From NCBI GenBank assembly GCA_947481575.1, contig CANKGV010000005.1, forward strand, positions 1 through 64,000: a stretch of 64,000 bases of DNA. Reading direction: 5' to 3'. The translations under genes and the position numbers were made by a program. Origin of the DNA: Alphaproteobacteria bacterium (GTDB lineage: Bacteria > Pseudomonadota > Alphaproteobacteria > UBA2966 > CAIVPW01). Of the stretch, positions 16,627 through 25,732 are shown in pieces. Numbering within the stretch: position 1 is the stretch's first letter; every line of letters begins with the position of its first letter. The notes under the pieces are model-generated. The model did no database searches. It worked only from the letters and a program-made list of their open reading frames with translations, and was not told the origin of the DNA.

Positions 16627-17919
16627 CTACAAGGTCTCGATGCGAATGAACGCCGGGTCCTGCGTCACGGCCTTGACGCTCCCCAACAACCCGCGAACGC
16701 GGATCATGGCCGCCTCGTCGGTCTCGTGCGTCGTCAAGATCAGCGGCACCGTCTCGCCGGGACTGCGGCCGCGCTGCAGCACGGTCTCGATCGAGATGCC
16801 CTCGCCCGCCAGGATGCGCGCGACCTCCGCCAACACGCCCGGACGGTCCACTACGTTCAAGCGCATGTAATACGACGCGCGCTGGCGCTCCACCGGCTCG
16901 CGCGGAATGGCAGTCAGCGTATCGACCGGCACACCGAATGGGTGCGAAACGCGCCCGGCCGCAATGTCGATCAGGTCTGCCACCACCGCCGATGCCGTCG
17001 GGCGTTCACCGGCGCCGCGGCCTTGGAACACCGTCTGGCCGACAAAGTCACCTTCCGCGACGACCGCGTTCAGAACGCCCATGACATGACCCACGGGCGA
17101 CTCGCGCTTCACCATGCACGGCGTCACACGCCGTTCAATGCCGTTCTCGGTGCGCCGCGCCATCGCCAGGAGTTTGATGCGGTAGCCCAGTTCGGCGGCG
17201 TACGCGATGTCCGTGGCGGACACGCGGCGAATGCCTTCAACGTGCACCGCATCCAAGTCAACCGGGCAGCCGAACGCTACCGACGCGAGGATCGCGAGCT
17301 TGTTCGCGGCATCTAAGCCGTCCACGTCGGTCGCGGGATCGGCCTCCGCGTACCCGAGCTTCTGCGCCTCGGCCAGCACCTCGCCAAAGTCGCGGCCGCT
17401 TTCCTCCATCCCGGTCAGAATGTAGTTGCAGGTTCCGTTCAGGATTCCGTAGACGCGCTGGAAGCGGTTGGCGGCCAGGCCTTCGCGGAGCGCCTTCAAG
17501 ATCGGGATGCCGCCGGCGACCGAGGCCTCGAATGCGAGAGCAACGTGCTTCTGCTCGGCCGTGCGCGCCAAGGCGATGCCGTGCTTGGCAATCAGCGCCT
17601 TGTTGGCGGTGACCACCGACTTGCCGGCGCCCAGTGCGTTCTCGACCACTTGCCGGGCGATTCCTTCCGCCCCGCCGATCAATTCAACGACCACGTCGAT
17701 ATCGGCGGACTTCGCCATGACGCGGGCATCGCCATGCCATGCGATGCCCTTGAGCAACGGCGCGAGCGGCGCGGGCATTTCCAGCGCCGACGCAGCAGCA
17801 AGCACCAACGGCCTGCCCGCCCGCTGCGCCAACAGATCGCGGTGTTCGGTCAATACCTTCACGACACCGCCGCCGACCGTACCCAGGCCGGCGATGCCGA
17901 TGCGCAGCGGTGCGGTCAA
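16627..17919 (-). CDS. hom: homoserine dehydrogenase
   Basis: The 430-residue enzyme has an N-terminal nucleotide-binding fold (IGIAGLGTVGGGVVKVL), the catalytic-domain signature around GILNGTCNYILTGM and EADPATDVDGLDAANKLAILA, and a C-terminal ACT domain (YYMRLNVVDRPGVLAEVA). It reduces aspartate semialdehyde to homoserine for threonine and methionine synthesis, and the ACT domain allows threonine feedback. ATG at 17919 overlaps the stop of the aminotransferase gene (ATGA), a pairing widespread in alphaproteobacteria. Confidence 0.96.
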   Translation of the reverse strand: MTAPLRIGIAGLGTVGGGVVKVLTEHRDLLAQRAGRPLVLAAASALEMPAPLAPLLKGIAWHGDARVMAKSADIDVVVELIGGAEGIARQVVENALGAGKSVVTANKALIAKHGIALARTAEQKHVALAFEASVAGGIPILKALREGLAANRFQRVYGILNGTCNYILTGMEESGRDFGEVLAEAQKLGYAEADPATDVDGLDAANKLAILASVAFGCPVDLDAVHVEGIRRVSATDIAYAAELGYRIKLLAMARRTENGIERRVTPCMVKRESPVGHVMGVLNAVVAEGDFVGQTVFQGRGAGERPTASAVVADLIDIAAGRVSHPFGVPVDTLTAIPREPVERQRASYYMRLNVVDRPGVLAEVARILAGEGISIETVLQRGRSPGETVPLILTTHETDEAAMIRVRGLLGSVKAVTQDPAFIRIETL

Positions 17920-19121
17920 AGCGCGAGGACTTTCTTGGGAGCGGCCTGAAGAACCGGCGAGGCAAGGAACTTCTTCACCGACCGCGCGGCCTGCCGGATG
18001 CGCTGCTCGTTTTCAACCAGCGCGATGCGCACAAAGCCTTCGCCATTCGGACCGAAGGCGACGCCGGCCGAAACCGCGACCGCCGCCTCCGTGAGCAACA
18101 GCTTGGAAAATTCCAGCGACCCCAGGTGCGCGAATGCTGCCGGGATCGGTGCCCAAGCGAACATCGATGCCTTCGGCGGCGGGATATCCCAGCCCGCGGC
18201 GGCCATCGACTGCACCAGAACATCCCGGCGGCCCTTATAGAGCGCGCGCATCTCATCGACGCAATCCTGCGGCCCGTTCAGCGCGGCGGTTGCCGCCACC
18301 TGGATCGGCGTGAACGCGCCGTAGTCCAGGTACGACTTGATCCGGGTCAGCGCCTTGATCAGTTCGCGATTGCCGGCAGCAAAGCCGATGCGCCAGCCGG
18401 GCATCGAATACGTCTTGCTCATCGAAGTGAACTCGATGGCGATGTCTTTTGCGCGCGGAATTTGCAGGATCGACGGCGGCGGCACGTCGTCGAAGTAGAT
18501 CTCGGAATAGGCGATGTCGGACAGGATGTAGATGTTGTGGAAGCGGCAGAAGTCTACAATCTCGCCGTAGAAATCGAGCCCTACCACCTCAGCGGTCGGG
18601 TTGGCCGGATAGTTGACGATCACCGCGGCGGGCTTGCGATCCCCCTTTTCCACCAACTCCCGGAACCCGCGCAGAAATCCGTCCGGGCCTTGCGGCACGC
18701 CGAGAATTTCGGCGCCGGCAATGATGAAGCCGTAGGGGTGAATCGGATAGCTCGGATCCGGCGTGACAATCAAATCGTGCGGCGCCGTCATCGCCGACGC
18801 GAGGTTGGCCAGCCCTTCCTTCGACCCGATGGTAACGACGATCTCGGACTCAGGATCGAGCTCGACGCCGAACCGCCGCGCGTAATATGCCGCCTGCGCC
18901 CGGCGCAGGCCCTGGATGCCGCGCGATGCCGAATAGCGATGGGCGCGCGGGTTTTGCGCCGCCTCGATCAGCTTGTCGACGATGTGCTTGGGAGTCGGTT
19001 GGTCAGGGTTGCCCATGCCGAAGTCGATGATGTCGACCCCGGCGGCGCGCGCTTTGTCTTTTAGCGCGTTGACCTGCGCAAAGACGTAGGGCGGCAGCTG
19101 CTTGATACGATGAAAATCCAT
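17916..19121 (-). CDS. class I/II PLP aminotransferase (AlaC/alanine aminotransferase-like)
   Basis: The 401-residue fold type I aminotransferase shows MGNPDQPTP, YSASRGIQGLR, NYPANPTAEV, SDIAYSEIYF, the PLP lysine in SMSKTYSMPGWRIGF, and the carboxylate-binding Arg in GEGFVRIALVE. It resembles the AlaC-type glutamate-pyruvate transaminases commonly encoded next to hom. Automated labels in this clade also include LL-diaminopimelate aminotransferase. The substrate is therefore inferred. Translational coupling to hom suggests a role in amino-acid synthesis. Confidence 0.88.
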   Translation of the reverse strand: MDFHRIKQLPPYVFAQVNALKDKARAAGVDIIDFGMGNPDQPTPKHIVDKLIEAAQNPRAHRYSASRGIQGLRRAQAAYYARRFGVELDPESEIVVTIGSKEGLANLASAMTAPHDLIVTPDPSYPIHPYGFIIAGAEILGVPQGPDGFLRGFRELVEKGDRKPAAVIVNYPANPTAEVVGLDFYGEIVDFCRFHNIYILSDIAYSEIYFDDVPPPSILQIPRAKDIAIEFTSMSKTYSMPGWRIGFAAGNRELIKALTRIKSYLDYGAFTPIQVAATAALNGPQDCVDEMRALYKGRRDVLVQSMAAAGWDIPPPKASMFAWAPIPAAFAHLGSLEFSKLLLTEAAVAVSAGVAFGPNGEGFVRIALVENEQRIRQAARSVKKFLASPVLQAAPKKVLAL

Positions 19122-19168
19122 GAATCCCGTCGCAATGGGCTGCCAGGGCGAGCCCTGGGCAAGCCTGA

Positions 19169-20821
19169 TTAGGCCCCCAGCAGTATCTCAACGCGCCGGT
19201 TCGCGGCCTCGCCCGCCGGCATTGCCTCTTGGTACGCAGGCACGGCGTCGCCGACCGCATCCACGACAACGGCGTGTGGATCGACGCCAAGACGGATCAA
19301 TTCATTGGCCACGGCTTGGGCGCGATCCAGCGAGACCCGGAAGTTGACCAGCATGTGCTGGTCGGCGGGCAGGTCGCGCGTGCGGCCCGAAGCGTGCCCG
19401 ACCAAGTGAATGTGGCCGCCGGCGCCGCTGCGCTTGAATGCATCCGCCGCCGCCTGAATCGTGCGGCGGGCGACCGGGGTGAGCGCAGACGAGCCGTTGC
19501 CAAAAGTAACCTCCATCGCGCCCGCCGCCGGACCGATGCTCCGCGCCGTGCCGGTAGGCGCGGCGCCGCTGGGGGGCGTCAGGCGCACGGCGGCACCGGT
19601 GGCCCCACGATTCGCGGCCGCGCCAGCGGGTGGCGTCAATTGCGCCACGTTGGTCCCAGTCGTCGGCGCGCGTAGCGGCGGCGATTGCGCCGCCAACGCG
19701 GCGGCGCCACCTGCGGCTGCCAGCGGATTCGCTCCCGACAAAGGCGTCAACGTCGTCACGGTGGCCTTAGACTGCTCCAACATTTCGGCAAAAGTGCGGG
19801 CAAGGGTCGTCTGCCCTGCGGTCAAGTTCGGCGGCAGCACCGCGGCCACTTGGGCCGCCGTCAACTGCGGCGCGGGTGCAGGCGTAAACGGTGCCGCCAC
19901 CGGCGCCGTTGCGCGGGCGATGGCAACCGGAGCGGGCGCGGGTTGCGCCGCCGGGGCGGCGGGGGCAGGTGCAGCAATCGGCGCCGGAGCCGCGGCAATC
20001 GGCGCCGGCGCGGCAACCGGAGCCGGAGCTTGCACTTGGGCGACCGGTACCGGCGCTGGGGCAACAACTGGGGCCGGAGCCTGGGCCGGGGCGGCAACGG
20101 CAACCGGTTGCGCGGCCGGCGCGACGGCCGGACCGGCCGGGGCCACCGTGGGCGACGGAAGCGGCGGAACCGTACGCGGGAAGTCGGCGATCTGCGGGCC
20201 GCCTTCAAACACCTGAGGAACCGGCTGGGCCATGGCCGGAATGCCGGCAAGCGGCGGTACGCCAAGCGCGGGCGCTGGCAACGGCTGCGGCGGCGCTGGT
20301 GTGGCCAAGGCCGACAATACGTTTGCGCCCGTCGCAGCGGCAGGCGCCGCCAGCGGCGTGGCCTGGGCGGTCTGCGTCGGCGCCGCTACGGGTGCGGGGG
20401 CAGGAGCCGCCAACGGTGTGGCCTGGACCGGCGGCACCGCTGCGGTGGTGGTGGTCTGCGCCGGCGCGGCCAGCGCCGCGGTTTCGATCCCGCCCTCGCG
20501 CAACGCTTGGTTGGTACGCTGGGCATTGGCGCGGTCGGCAACTAGGCCCTGGGCATTCGCCTGCTGTTGCGCGCCGGTCGTCGCCGCAGGGGCGTCTTTC
20601 GGCACCGTCGCGAGTGACGGGACGGGCGCGGTACGCGCCGAATTTGCCGCGGTCTGGCCGGTCGCCGGAGAGTCATCGAACATCCGGTCGTACCACGTGA
20701 CCGGGTTCGCCCAGGTCGGGACATAGGAGCAACCTGGCAGCAGCAGGATTGTTGCCAGGATACCCGCGACCGATGCGCGGCTCCGCCAATTGCGTACGGC
20801 GGATTCCCGTCCCAAATCCAT
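19169..20821 (-). CDS. OmpA-family lipoprotein with long Ala/Pro-rich tether
   Basis: The 550-residue precursor has a lipobox (LLPGC) near residue 31. An Ala/Pro/Val-rich low-complexity region covers about residues 95-300, and a C-terminal OmpA-like domain covers about residues 440-550 (HLVGHASGRTRD, LDRAQAVANELIRLGV, NRRVEILL). OmpA-like domains bind peptidoglycan through a conserved Asp and Arg; Arg is present in NRRVEI. The Ala/Pro stretch would form an extended arm between the lipid anchor and the cell wall. The family name is secure, the specific role is not. Confidence 0.85.
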   Translation of the reverse strand: MDLGRESAVRNWRSRASVAGILATILLLPGCSYVPTWANPVTWYDRMFDDSPATGQTAANSARTAPVPSLATVPKDAPAATTGAQQQANAQGLVADRANAQRTNQALREGGIETAALAAPAQTTTTAAVPPVQATPLAAPAPAPVAAPTQTAQATPLAAPAAATGANVLSALATPAPPQPLPAPALGVPPLAGIPAMAQPVPQVFEGGPQIADFPRTVPPLPSPTVAPAGPAVAPAAQPVAVAAPAQAPAPVVAPAPVPVAQVQAPAPVAAPAPIAAAPAPIAAPAPAAPAAQPAPAPVAIARATAPVAAPFTPAPAPQLTAAQVAAVLPPNLTAGQTTLARTFAEMLEQSKATVTTLTPLSGANPLAAAGGAAALAAQSPPLRAPTTGTNVAQLTPPAGAAANRGATGAAVRLTPPSGAAPTGTARSIGPAAGAMEVTFGNGSSALTPVARRTIQAAADAFKRSGAGGHIHLVGHASGRTRDLPADQHMLVNFRVSLDRAQAVANELIRLGVDPHAVVVDAVGDAVPAYQEAMPAGEAANRRVEILLGA

Positions 20822-20982
20822 GTCGAAACTCCCCTGCTTCCGGCTTCAGCGGGTCGCGACCCGCGCCACCTGCCAAGCCTCGGCAGGCAAATCAAAAAAG
20901 ACGACGCCGCGAGATAGAACCCAGCGCAAACCCTACCATATGCTGTGCCAGAATCCCGATCAACCGACGATCGGCAGGGGTA

Positions 20983-21531
20983 TCACCGCGGCTGCTGCCC
21001 GTGGCTCCGGTACGCTTGGGCTAGGTCCGCATAGTGCCGCGCCGACTCGCCCAACTCGGCAAGCTCCTCCGGCCGCAAGTCTCGCATGAAGCGGGCGGGA
21101 CTGCCGCCCCACAGCTGCCGCGCCGGAACTCGTTTGCCCGGAGTAACCAAGGCTCCTGCCGCCACCATGGCCTCGGCCTCGACCACGGCGCCGTCCATCA
21201 CGCACGCGCCCATGCCGATCAGGCAACGGTCGCCGAGGGTGCAGGCATGAATGATGGCGTTGTGACCGATGGTGACGTCGTCGCCGACCAGCGTCGGGTG
21301 CCCGCCGGTGGTTACGTGAATCGTGGTGCCGTCTTGCACGTTGCTGCGGGCGCCGATGCGGATGTAGTTCACGTCGCCGCGGATGGTCGCGGCAAACCAC
21401 ACGCTGGAACCGGCGCCAATCTCAACGTCACCGATCACCGCCGCATTCGGCGCAACATAGACGTCCGCCGCGATGCGGGGGCGCTGATCCGCGTACCCGA
21501 GAATCAGGCCGCCCGGCCCGCGTTCGGTCAC
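20983..21531 (-). CDS. gamma-type carbonic anhydrase-like hexapeptide-repeat protein
   Basis: The 182-residue left-handed beta-helix protein has repeated hexapeptides (IGDVEIGAGSSVWFAATIRGD). The gamma carbonic anhydrase metal-site histidines appear in TTIHVT, TIGHNAIIHAC. A C-terminal helix (RPEELAELGESARHYADLA) packs on the trimer. Family members (YrdA/PaaY/CaiE) bind zinc or iron and may hydrate CO2, though many have no shown activity. Its ATG overlaps the argC stop (ATGA), so it is expressed with argC. Confidence 0.9.
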   Translation of the reverse strand: MTERGPGGLILGYADQRPRIAADVYVAPNAAVIGDVEIGAGSSVWFAATIRGDVNYIRIGARSNVQDGTTIHVTTGGHPTLVGDDVTIGHNAIIHACTLGDRCLIGMGACVMDGAVVEAEAMVAAGALVTPGKRVPARQLWGGSPARFMRDLRPEELAELGESARHYADLAQAYRSHGQQPR

Positions 21532-22652
21532 GGGAACAGCGGCTCAAGGTCCAGCCCCTCCGCTTCGGGGAACCCGAACGCAACGTTGAAGTTCTGCACC
21601 GCCTGCCCGGCCGCCCCTTTGACCAGGTTGTCGATCGCCGAAACGACAATCGCGCGGCCCGGCACGCGATCGGCGAACACGTTGATCGCGCACCGGTTGG
21701 TACCCCGCACCATGCGCGTCGCGGGAACCTGCTTGCCGTCCAGCACGCTCACGAACGGCTCGTCGACAAAACGATCCACCAAAACCTGCCGCACATCGGC
21801 CGCCGTGGCGCCCTCGGCCAGCCGAACGTAGATCGTCGACAGAATGCCCCGGTTCATCGGCACTAGGTGCGGCGTGAAGGTCACCGTGACCGGTTCATTC
21901 GCCGACTTCGATAGCGCCTGCTCGATTTCCGGTGCGTGCCGATGGGAGGCGATGCCGTAGGGGTGGATTCCTTCGGACACTTCGCAGAACAAGTTGGCTT
22001 CCTTCTCGGCACGACCGGCGCCGGAGACACCCGACTTCGCGTCGATGATGATCTCGGTCGGCAGAATCGCCGCGTCTTCCAACAGCGGCACCAGCGGCAA
22101 GATCGCCGACGTCGGATAACACCCCGGGCACGCGATCAGGTTCGCGGTCCGGATCTGGTCGCGGGCGAACTCGGTCAGGCCATAGACCGCGCGCGGCTGC
22201 AGTTCCACCGCCTCGTGATCGTGCCCATACCATTGCCGGTATACTGCCGGATCCGCGAGCCGAAAGTCGGCCGCCAGATCGATGACCTTCACGGCGCGCG
22301 GCAGCGCCGCAACGAGGTCTTCTTCGCCCTCTGCCACCAGTTCCGCGGCAAGCCCGTGCCCGGTCCTATGCAGCAGTCCCTTCGCCAACCGCTGGCTCGC
22401 CCCATGCGGCAACGCCGAGAACACGACATCGATGTCCAAGCCCGCCCACTCGACCTGCTCGATGGCGATCAGGTCGGGCATGTTCAGCGCGGCCAAATGC
22501 GGAAACACTTCGCCTAGCGGCTTGCCCGCGCGGCGGTCGCCGGTGAGCACAACGATTTCGGCATTGGGATGGTGGGCCAGAATGCGAATTAGCTCGGCGC
22601 CGCCATAACCGCTGGCTCCGAGAATCGCGACCCGCAACGAACTATCAGCCAC
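21528..22652 (-). CDS. argC: N-acetyl-gamma-glutamyl-phosphate reductase
   Basis: The 374-residue enzyme has the N-terminal Rossmann motif VAILGASGYGGAELIRIL and the catalytic cysteine in IACPGCYPTSAILPL, with VSGAGR and HRHAPEIEQ further on. It reduces N-acetylglutamyl phosphate to the semialdehyde in arginine synthesis. GTG at 22652 is the start, set by AAGGAG 6 nt upstream. It follows rpsI, as in many alphaproteobacteria, with a strong hairpin between them. Confidence 0.95.
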   Translation of the reverse strand: MADSSLRVAILGASGYGGAELIRILAHHPNAEIVVLTGDRRAGKPLGEVFPHLAALNMPDLIAIEQVEWAGLDIDVVFSALPHGASQRLAKGLLHRTGHGLAAELVAEGEEDLVAALPRAVKVIDLAADFRLADPAVYRQWYGHDHEAVELQPRAVYGLTEFARDQIRTANLIACPGCYPTSAILPLVPLLEDAAILPTEIIIDAKSGVSGAGRAEKEANLFCEVSEGIHPYGIASHRHAPEIEQALSKSANEPVTVTFTPHLVPMNRGILSTIYVRLAEGATAADVRQVLVDRFVDEPFVSVLDGKQVPATRMVRGTNRCAINVFADRVPGRAIVVSAIDNLVKGAAGQAVQNFNVAFGFPEAEGLDLEPLFP

Positions 22653-22686
22653 GTTCAGCTCCTTATTGGCAGAAGCAGTGTGGCGC

Positions 22687-22735
22687 CACAGGGCCCGCGG
22701 CGCCGGCAAACGATGCCGGCGCGCGAGGCCCTGTG
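22687..22735 (-). terminator. strong hairpin between rpsI and argC
   Basis: CACAGGGCC and GGCCCTGTG flank an inner GCCGGC/GCCGGC pairing, giving a long GC-rich stem 10 nt after the rpsI stop. No T-tract follows, so it may be a partial terminator, an mRNA stabiliser or an attenuator setting the ribosomal protein to argC ratio. Confidence 0.45.
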
Positions 22736-22745
22736 CCGGCAATAG

Positions 22746-23417
22746 TTAGCGCTTCGAGAACTGAACGCTGCGTCGTGCCTTATGACGGCCGTACTTCTTG
22801 CGTTCGACGACGCGCGCGTCGCGGGTCAAGAACCCGCCCGACTTCAGCACTGCCCGCAGCGCCGGCTCGTAATTCACCAGCGCGCGGCTGATGCCGTGCC
22901 GCACCGCACCGGCCTGGCCGGACAAACCGCCGCCCACCACTGTGCAGAATACGTCAAACTCAGTCTCGCGCTTGGCGGCGACCAGCGGCTGATTGATCAG
23001 CATCCGCAGAACCGGGCGCGCGAAGTACGTCGTGCTCTCGCGGCCGTTGATGACGATCTGGCCACGGCCCGGCTTTACCCAGACGCGCGCGATCGCGTTC
23101 TTGCGACGGCCCGTGCCGTAGGAACGGCCCTGCTCGTCGCGCTTCGGCTCACGAAGCGGAACTTCCACCGCGGGACGCGGAGCGGCTGCCTCAGCCGCCG
23201 GGGCATCGCTGCCGCCACGCATCGAGCGGAAATCGGTAACCGTGCGACGCGGCCCACCGGCGCCCGTCGGGCGCCCGCCGCCACCTTCACGACGGAACCC
23301 GCCGCCGCCTGCGCCGCCACCGGCACCGGCCGGGCGCGACCCACCACGCGGGCCACCCATGCCGCCACCCGCGCCGGGGGGCCGGCCGCGGCTACCGCTG
23401 TTGCTATCGTCCGCCAT
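22746..23417 (-). CDS. rpsI: 30S ribosomal protein S9 with long Gly/Arg-rich N-terminal extension
   Basis: The C-terminal 130 residues are a normal S9: [31 protein letters not shown] and the tail [17 protein letters not shown] that reaches the decoding site. The total length of 223 residues exceeds the usual 130-160. Residues 1 to about 90 are a low-complexity Gly/Arg/Pro segment with repeated GGG and RPTGAGG-like units, then an Ala/Pro stretch. The whole frame is open and follows rplM by 33 nt, so the extension appears to be translated. Its role is unknown. Confidence 0.95.
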   Translation of the reverse strand: MADDSNSGSRGRPPGAGGGMGGPRGGSRPAGAGGGAGGGGFRREGGGGRPTGAGGPRRTVTDFRSMRGGSDAPAAEAAAPRPAVEVPLREPKRDEQGRSYGTGRRKNAIARVWVKPGRGQIVINGRESTTYFARPVLRMLINQPLVAAKRETEFDVFCTVVGGGLSGQAGAVRHGISRALVNYEPALRAVLKSGGFLTRDARVVERKKYGRHKARRSVQFSKR

Positions 23418-23450
23418 CGAAAATGCTCCTGGTGCTGATTGTCGCGCCGC

Positions 23451-23918
23451 TTACGCGCGGCTGCGGATGTTCTTGGTGTTCAGAGCCGCAACGTCGAACA
23501 GCTCCGGGTTCTGCGCGGTGTGCGGATGCTCGGAGCCGCCGTACACGCGCAGGTTGCTCATGCGCTGACGGCCCATCGGCGACCGCGTCATCATGCGCTC
23601 AACGGCCTTCACGATGACCCGTTCCGGGTGCTCGCCGTCGAGGATCTTGTCCGCGGTCACGCCCTTGATGCCGCCGGGGAACCCGGTGTGGCGCCAATAG
23701 ATGTGCTGCTCGCGCTTCTTGCCGGTGAACCGCACCTTTTCGGCGTTGATGACGATGATGTTGTCGCCGGTGTCGATGTGGGGCGTGTACTGGGGCGAGT
23801 GCTTGCCCTGCAGCCGCGTCGCGATCAAAGCAGCGAGACGCCCGACCACAACGCCAGAGGCGTCGATCAGGATCCACTTCTTCTCGATCTCGGCTGGGCG
23901 CGCCGAATACGTCTTCAT
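23451..23918 (-). CDS. rplM: 50S ribosomal protein L13
   Basis: The 155-residue protein has the L13 signatures [35 protein letters not shown] and [19 protein letters not shown]. It is the first gene of the rplM-rpsI pair. ATG at 23918 follows AAGGAG. L13 binds 23S rRNA early in large-subunit assembly. Confidence 0.97.
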   Translation of the reverse strand: MKTYSARPAEIEKKWILIDASGVVVGRLAALIATRLQGKHSPQYTPHIDTGDNIIVINAEKVRFTGKKREQHIYWRHTGFPGGIKGVTADKILDGEHPERVIVKAVERMMTRSPMGRQRMSNLRVYGGSEHPHTAQNPELFDVAALNTKNIRSRA

Positions 23919-24055
23919 GGGAAACTCCTTGGTCCGCGCTTAGGCCCACGGCGGCCTCGCGAAAGCGGCGCAGTATGCCACACAAAGCCAGCGAATCAAC
24001 CGTGAATAACACCGTCTTATCAATGCGTTAGTTAGCGGTATCCAGATACCGTGCC

Positions 24056-24400
24056 CTAACTCGCGCTGCCGCCACTATTCGCGGTCTCGGCCGCCACCCA
24101 CTCCAGGTAGGCCGGGTCGCCTGCCGCGATCGGCCACGCCACTACGCACGGGACACTATAAGAGTGCAGTTGCTTCACCCGGGCGATGGCGCGATCGGCA
24201 AGAGAGGCGCGGGTTTTCAGAAGCACCGCGACCTCGGCTTCGTTCTGCACCGCCCCTTGCCACCAATAGAACGACCGGATCGGCCCCAGAACATTGGCGC
24301 ACGCGGCCAAACGCTCGGTCACGAGCGTGCGGGCGATGGTTTCTGCCTCTGTCTGGTTGGCCGTCGTGACGTAGAGCGAAACCGCGGCCGGGACTGTCAC
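24056..24400 (-). CDS. cutA: divalent cation tolerance protein CutA
   Basis: The 114-residue protein has the CutA fold signatures LYVTTANQTEAETIARTLV, LAACANVLGPIRSFYWWQGAV, EVAVLLKTR and a C-terminal AYLEWVAAET. CutA forms stable trimers and is linked to copper and other metal tolerance, though its mechanism is unclear. Its start overlaps the stop of the haem A synthase gene by 4 nt (ATGA). Confidence 0.93.
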   Translation of the reverse strand: MTVPAAVSLYVTTANQTEAETIARTLVTERLAACANVLGPIRSFYWWQGAVQNEAEVAVLLKTRASLADRAIARVKQLHSYSVPCVVAWPIAAGDPAYLEWVAAETANSGGSAS

Positions 24401-25482
24401 GGCAGGACCGTGATCCCCGGCGGCGGCCGCAACTTCGCCTGCCGGGCGAAATATGCGGCGGCAACGGTCGAGGTGAGTACGATCAGCGCGCCACCTTGGT
24501 GGGCCGCGGCAATGGCGGTGGGCACCACCCCGAGCAACGTCGCCAGCCCAAGTGCCCCCTGCGCCAGAACCAGCACGGCCAAAGCGTTGAACGCAATGCG
24601 CGCGCTGCGCGGCAGCGCTAGGTCAAGCGCCCGGCCCCACAGCAGCAGCAGGAACGCCGCTACCACCACGCCGTACCACCGGTGAAGGAATTGGACCGAA
24701 ACGATCGTGTCGAACGGATGAGCGTTAACCAGGCCCTCCGGGATCCAGCGCCCCTCCATCAACGGAAAGGTGTTGTAGGCAAACCCGGCGTCCAGTCCGG
24801 CGACCAGTCCGCCGGTCAGCACCAGCACATACACCAGCCCGACCGCTACGTACGCCGCGAGGCGGAACGGGCCGGGCGTCCGCTCGCCCCATACCGCCTG
24901 GATGGGAAACAGTACGGCGTGCGCCAGCCACACGATGTAGCCGAACATCGCCACCGCCAGCCCAAGGTGGGCGGTCAGCCGGTAGTGACTGACATCGGGC
25001 CGGTCGACCAGTCCGCTCTGCACCATGTACCAGCCGAGCGCGCCTTGCAGCCCGCCGAAGATCAGCAAGATGCCGAGGCGCCAGGCCAACGCCGGCGTCA
25101 CCTTGCGGGCGGCAACAAAGTAAACGAGCCCAATCGCAACGATCAGCCCGATCGCCCGTCCGAGCAGCCGATGGGAATATTCGAACCAGTAGATCGCCTT
25201 GAACCCGGCAAGATTCATCCCCTGATTCACCTTTTGGTACTCAGGGTATTGCTGGTAGTGGGCAAATTCGGCCTGCCACGCCTGCTCGGTCAGCGGCGGC
25301 AGCGCGCCGGCCAGCGGCTCCCACTCGACGATCGACAAGCCAGAGTGAGTGAGCCGCGTGACACCGCCCAGCAGCGTCATCGCAAATACCAGCACCGCGC
25401 ACAGGATCAGCCATGCCCCGACTTGGCGGCGGGGGCTGGATCCGGCGGTTACTGCGGCTTCCGAGGCTAAGCTTGTGGTCAT
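24397..25482 (-). CDS. ctaA: haem A synthase (COX15/CtaA)
   Basis: The protein has about 361 residues and eight membrane helices. Haem-ligand histidines lie in FEYSHRLLGR and in QFLHRWYGV, and the other pair in HYRLTAHLGLA and AAHQGGAL. It hydroxylates the haem O methyl group to make haem A for cytochrome aa3 oxidase. GVTRLTHSGLSIVEW is the COX15 type-2 signature. A longer start at 25509 is possible; neither has a clear ribosome site. It overlaps cutA. Confidence 0.93.
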   Translation of the reverse strand: MTTSLASEAAVTAGSSPRRQVGAWLILCAVLVFAMTLLGGVTRLTHSGLSIVEWEPLAGALPPLTEQAWQAEFAHYQQYPEYQKVNQGMNLAGFKAIYWFEYSHRLLGRAIGLIVAIGLVYFVAARKVTPALAWRLGILLIFGGLQGALGWYMVQSGLVDRPDVSHYRLTAHLGLAVAMFGYIVWLAHAVLFPIQAVWGERTPGPFRLAAYVAVGLVYVLVLTGGLVAGLDAGFAYNTFPLMEGRWIPEGLVNAHPFDTIVSVQFLHRWYGVVVAAFLLLLWGRALDLALPRSARIAFNALAVLVLAQGALGLATLLGVVPTAIAAAHQGGALIVLTSTVAAAYFARQAKLRPPPGITVLP

Positions 25483-25641
25483 CGGCTCACGGGAATGATC
25501 GGCCCCCATTGTACCGTCATGGCTGCGCGCCCTGCCAGAAGCATGGCGCTGCGTCGTGCTGCCGCAGCGCTAACGGACCGGTAACCAATCCCCGCTAAGT
25601 TCGCGATGCCCGAGAACGTTTGCGGCCCGGTGACTGCGGTT

Positions 25642-25657
25642 TGGCACGCGCCTTGCT
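25642..25657 (+). promoter_or_regulatory. sigma-54 promoter of flagellin gene 1
   Basis: TGGCAC-N5-TTGCT matches the -24/-12 consensus and lies 76 nt before the flagellin ATG. Confidence 0.85.
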
Positions 25658-25732
25658 GTATGGGGCCTAGGACTCAAATGCGGCGCAGACGAGCGGCGAA
25701 ACCGTTGCTCCGTCCAACCGGGAGATACCAAG

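Noticed and set aside
17910..19064. A 384-codon plus-strand frame
   Set aside because: It mirrors the aminotransferase gene and has no family features.
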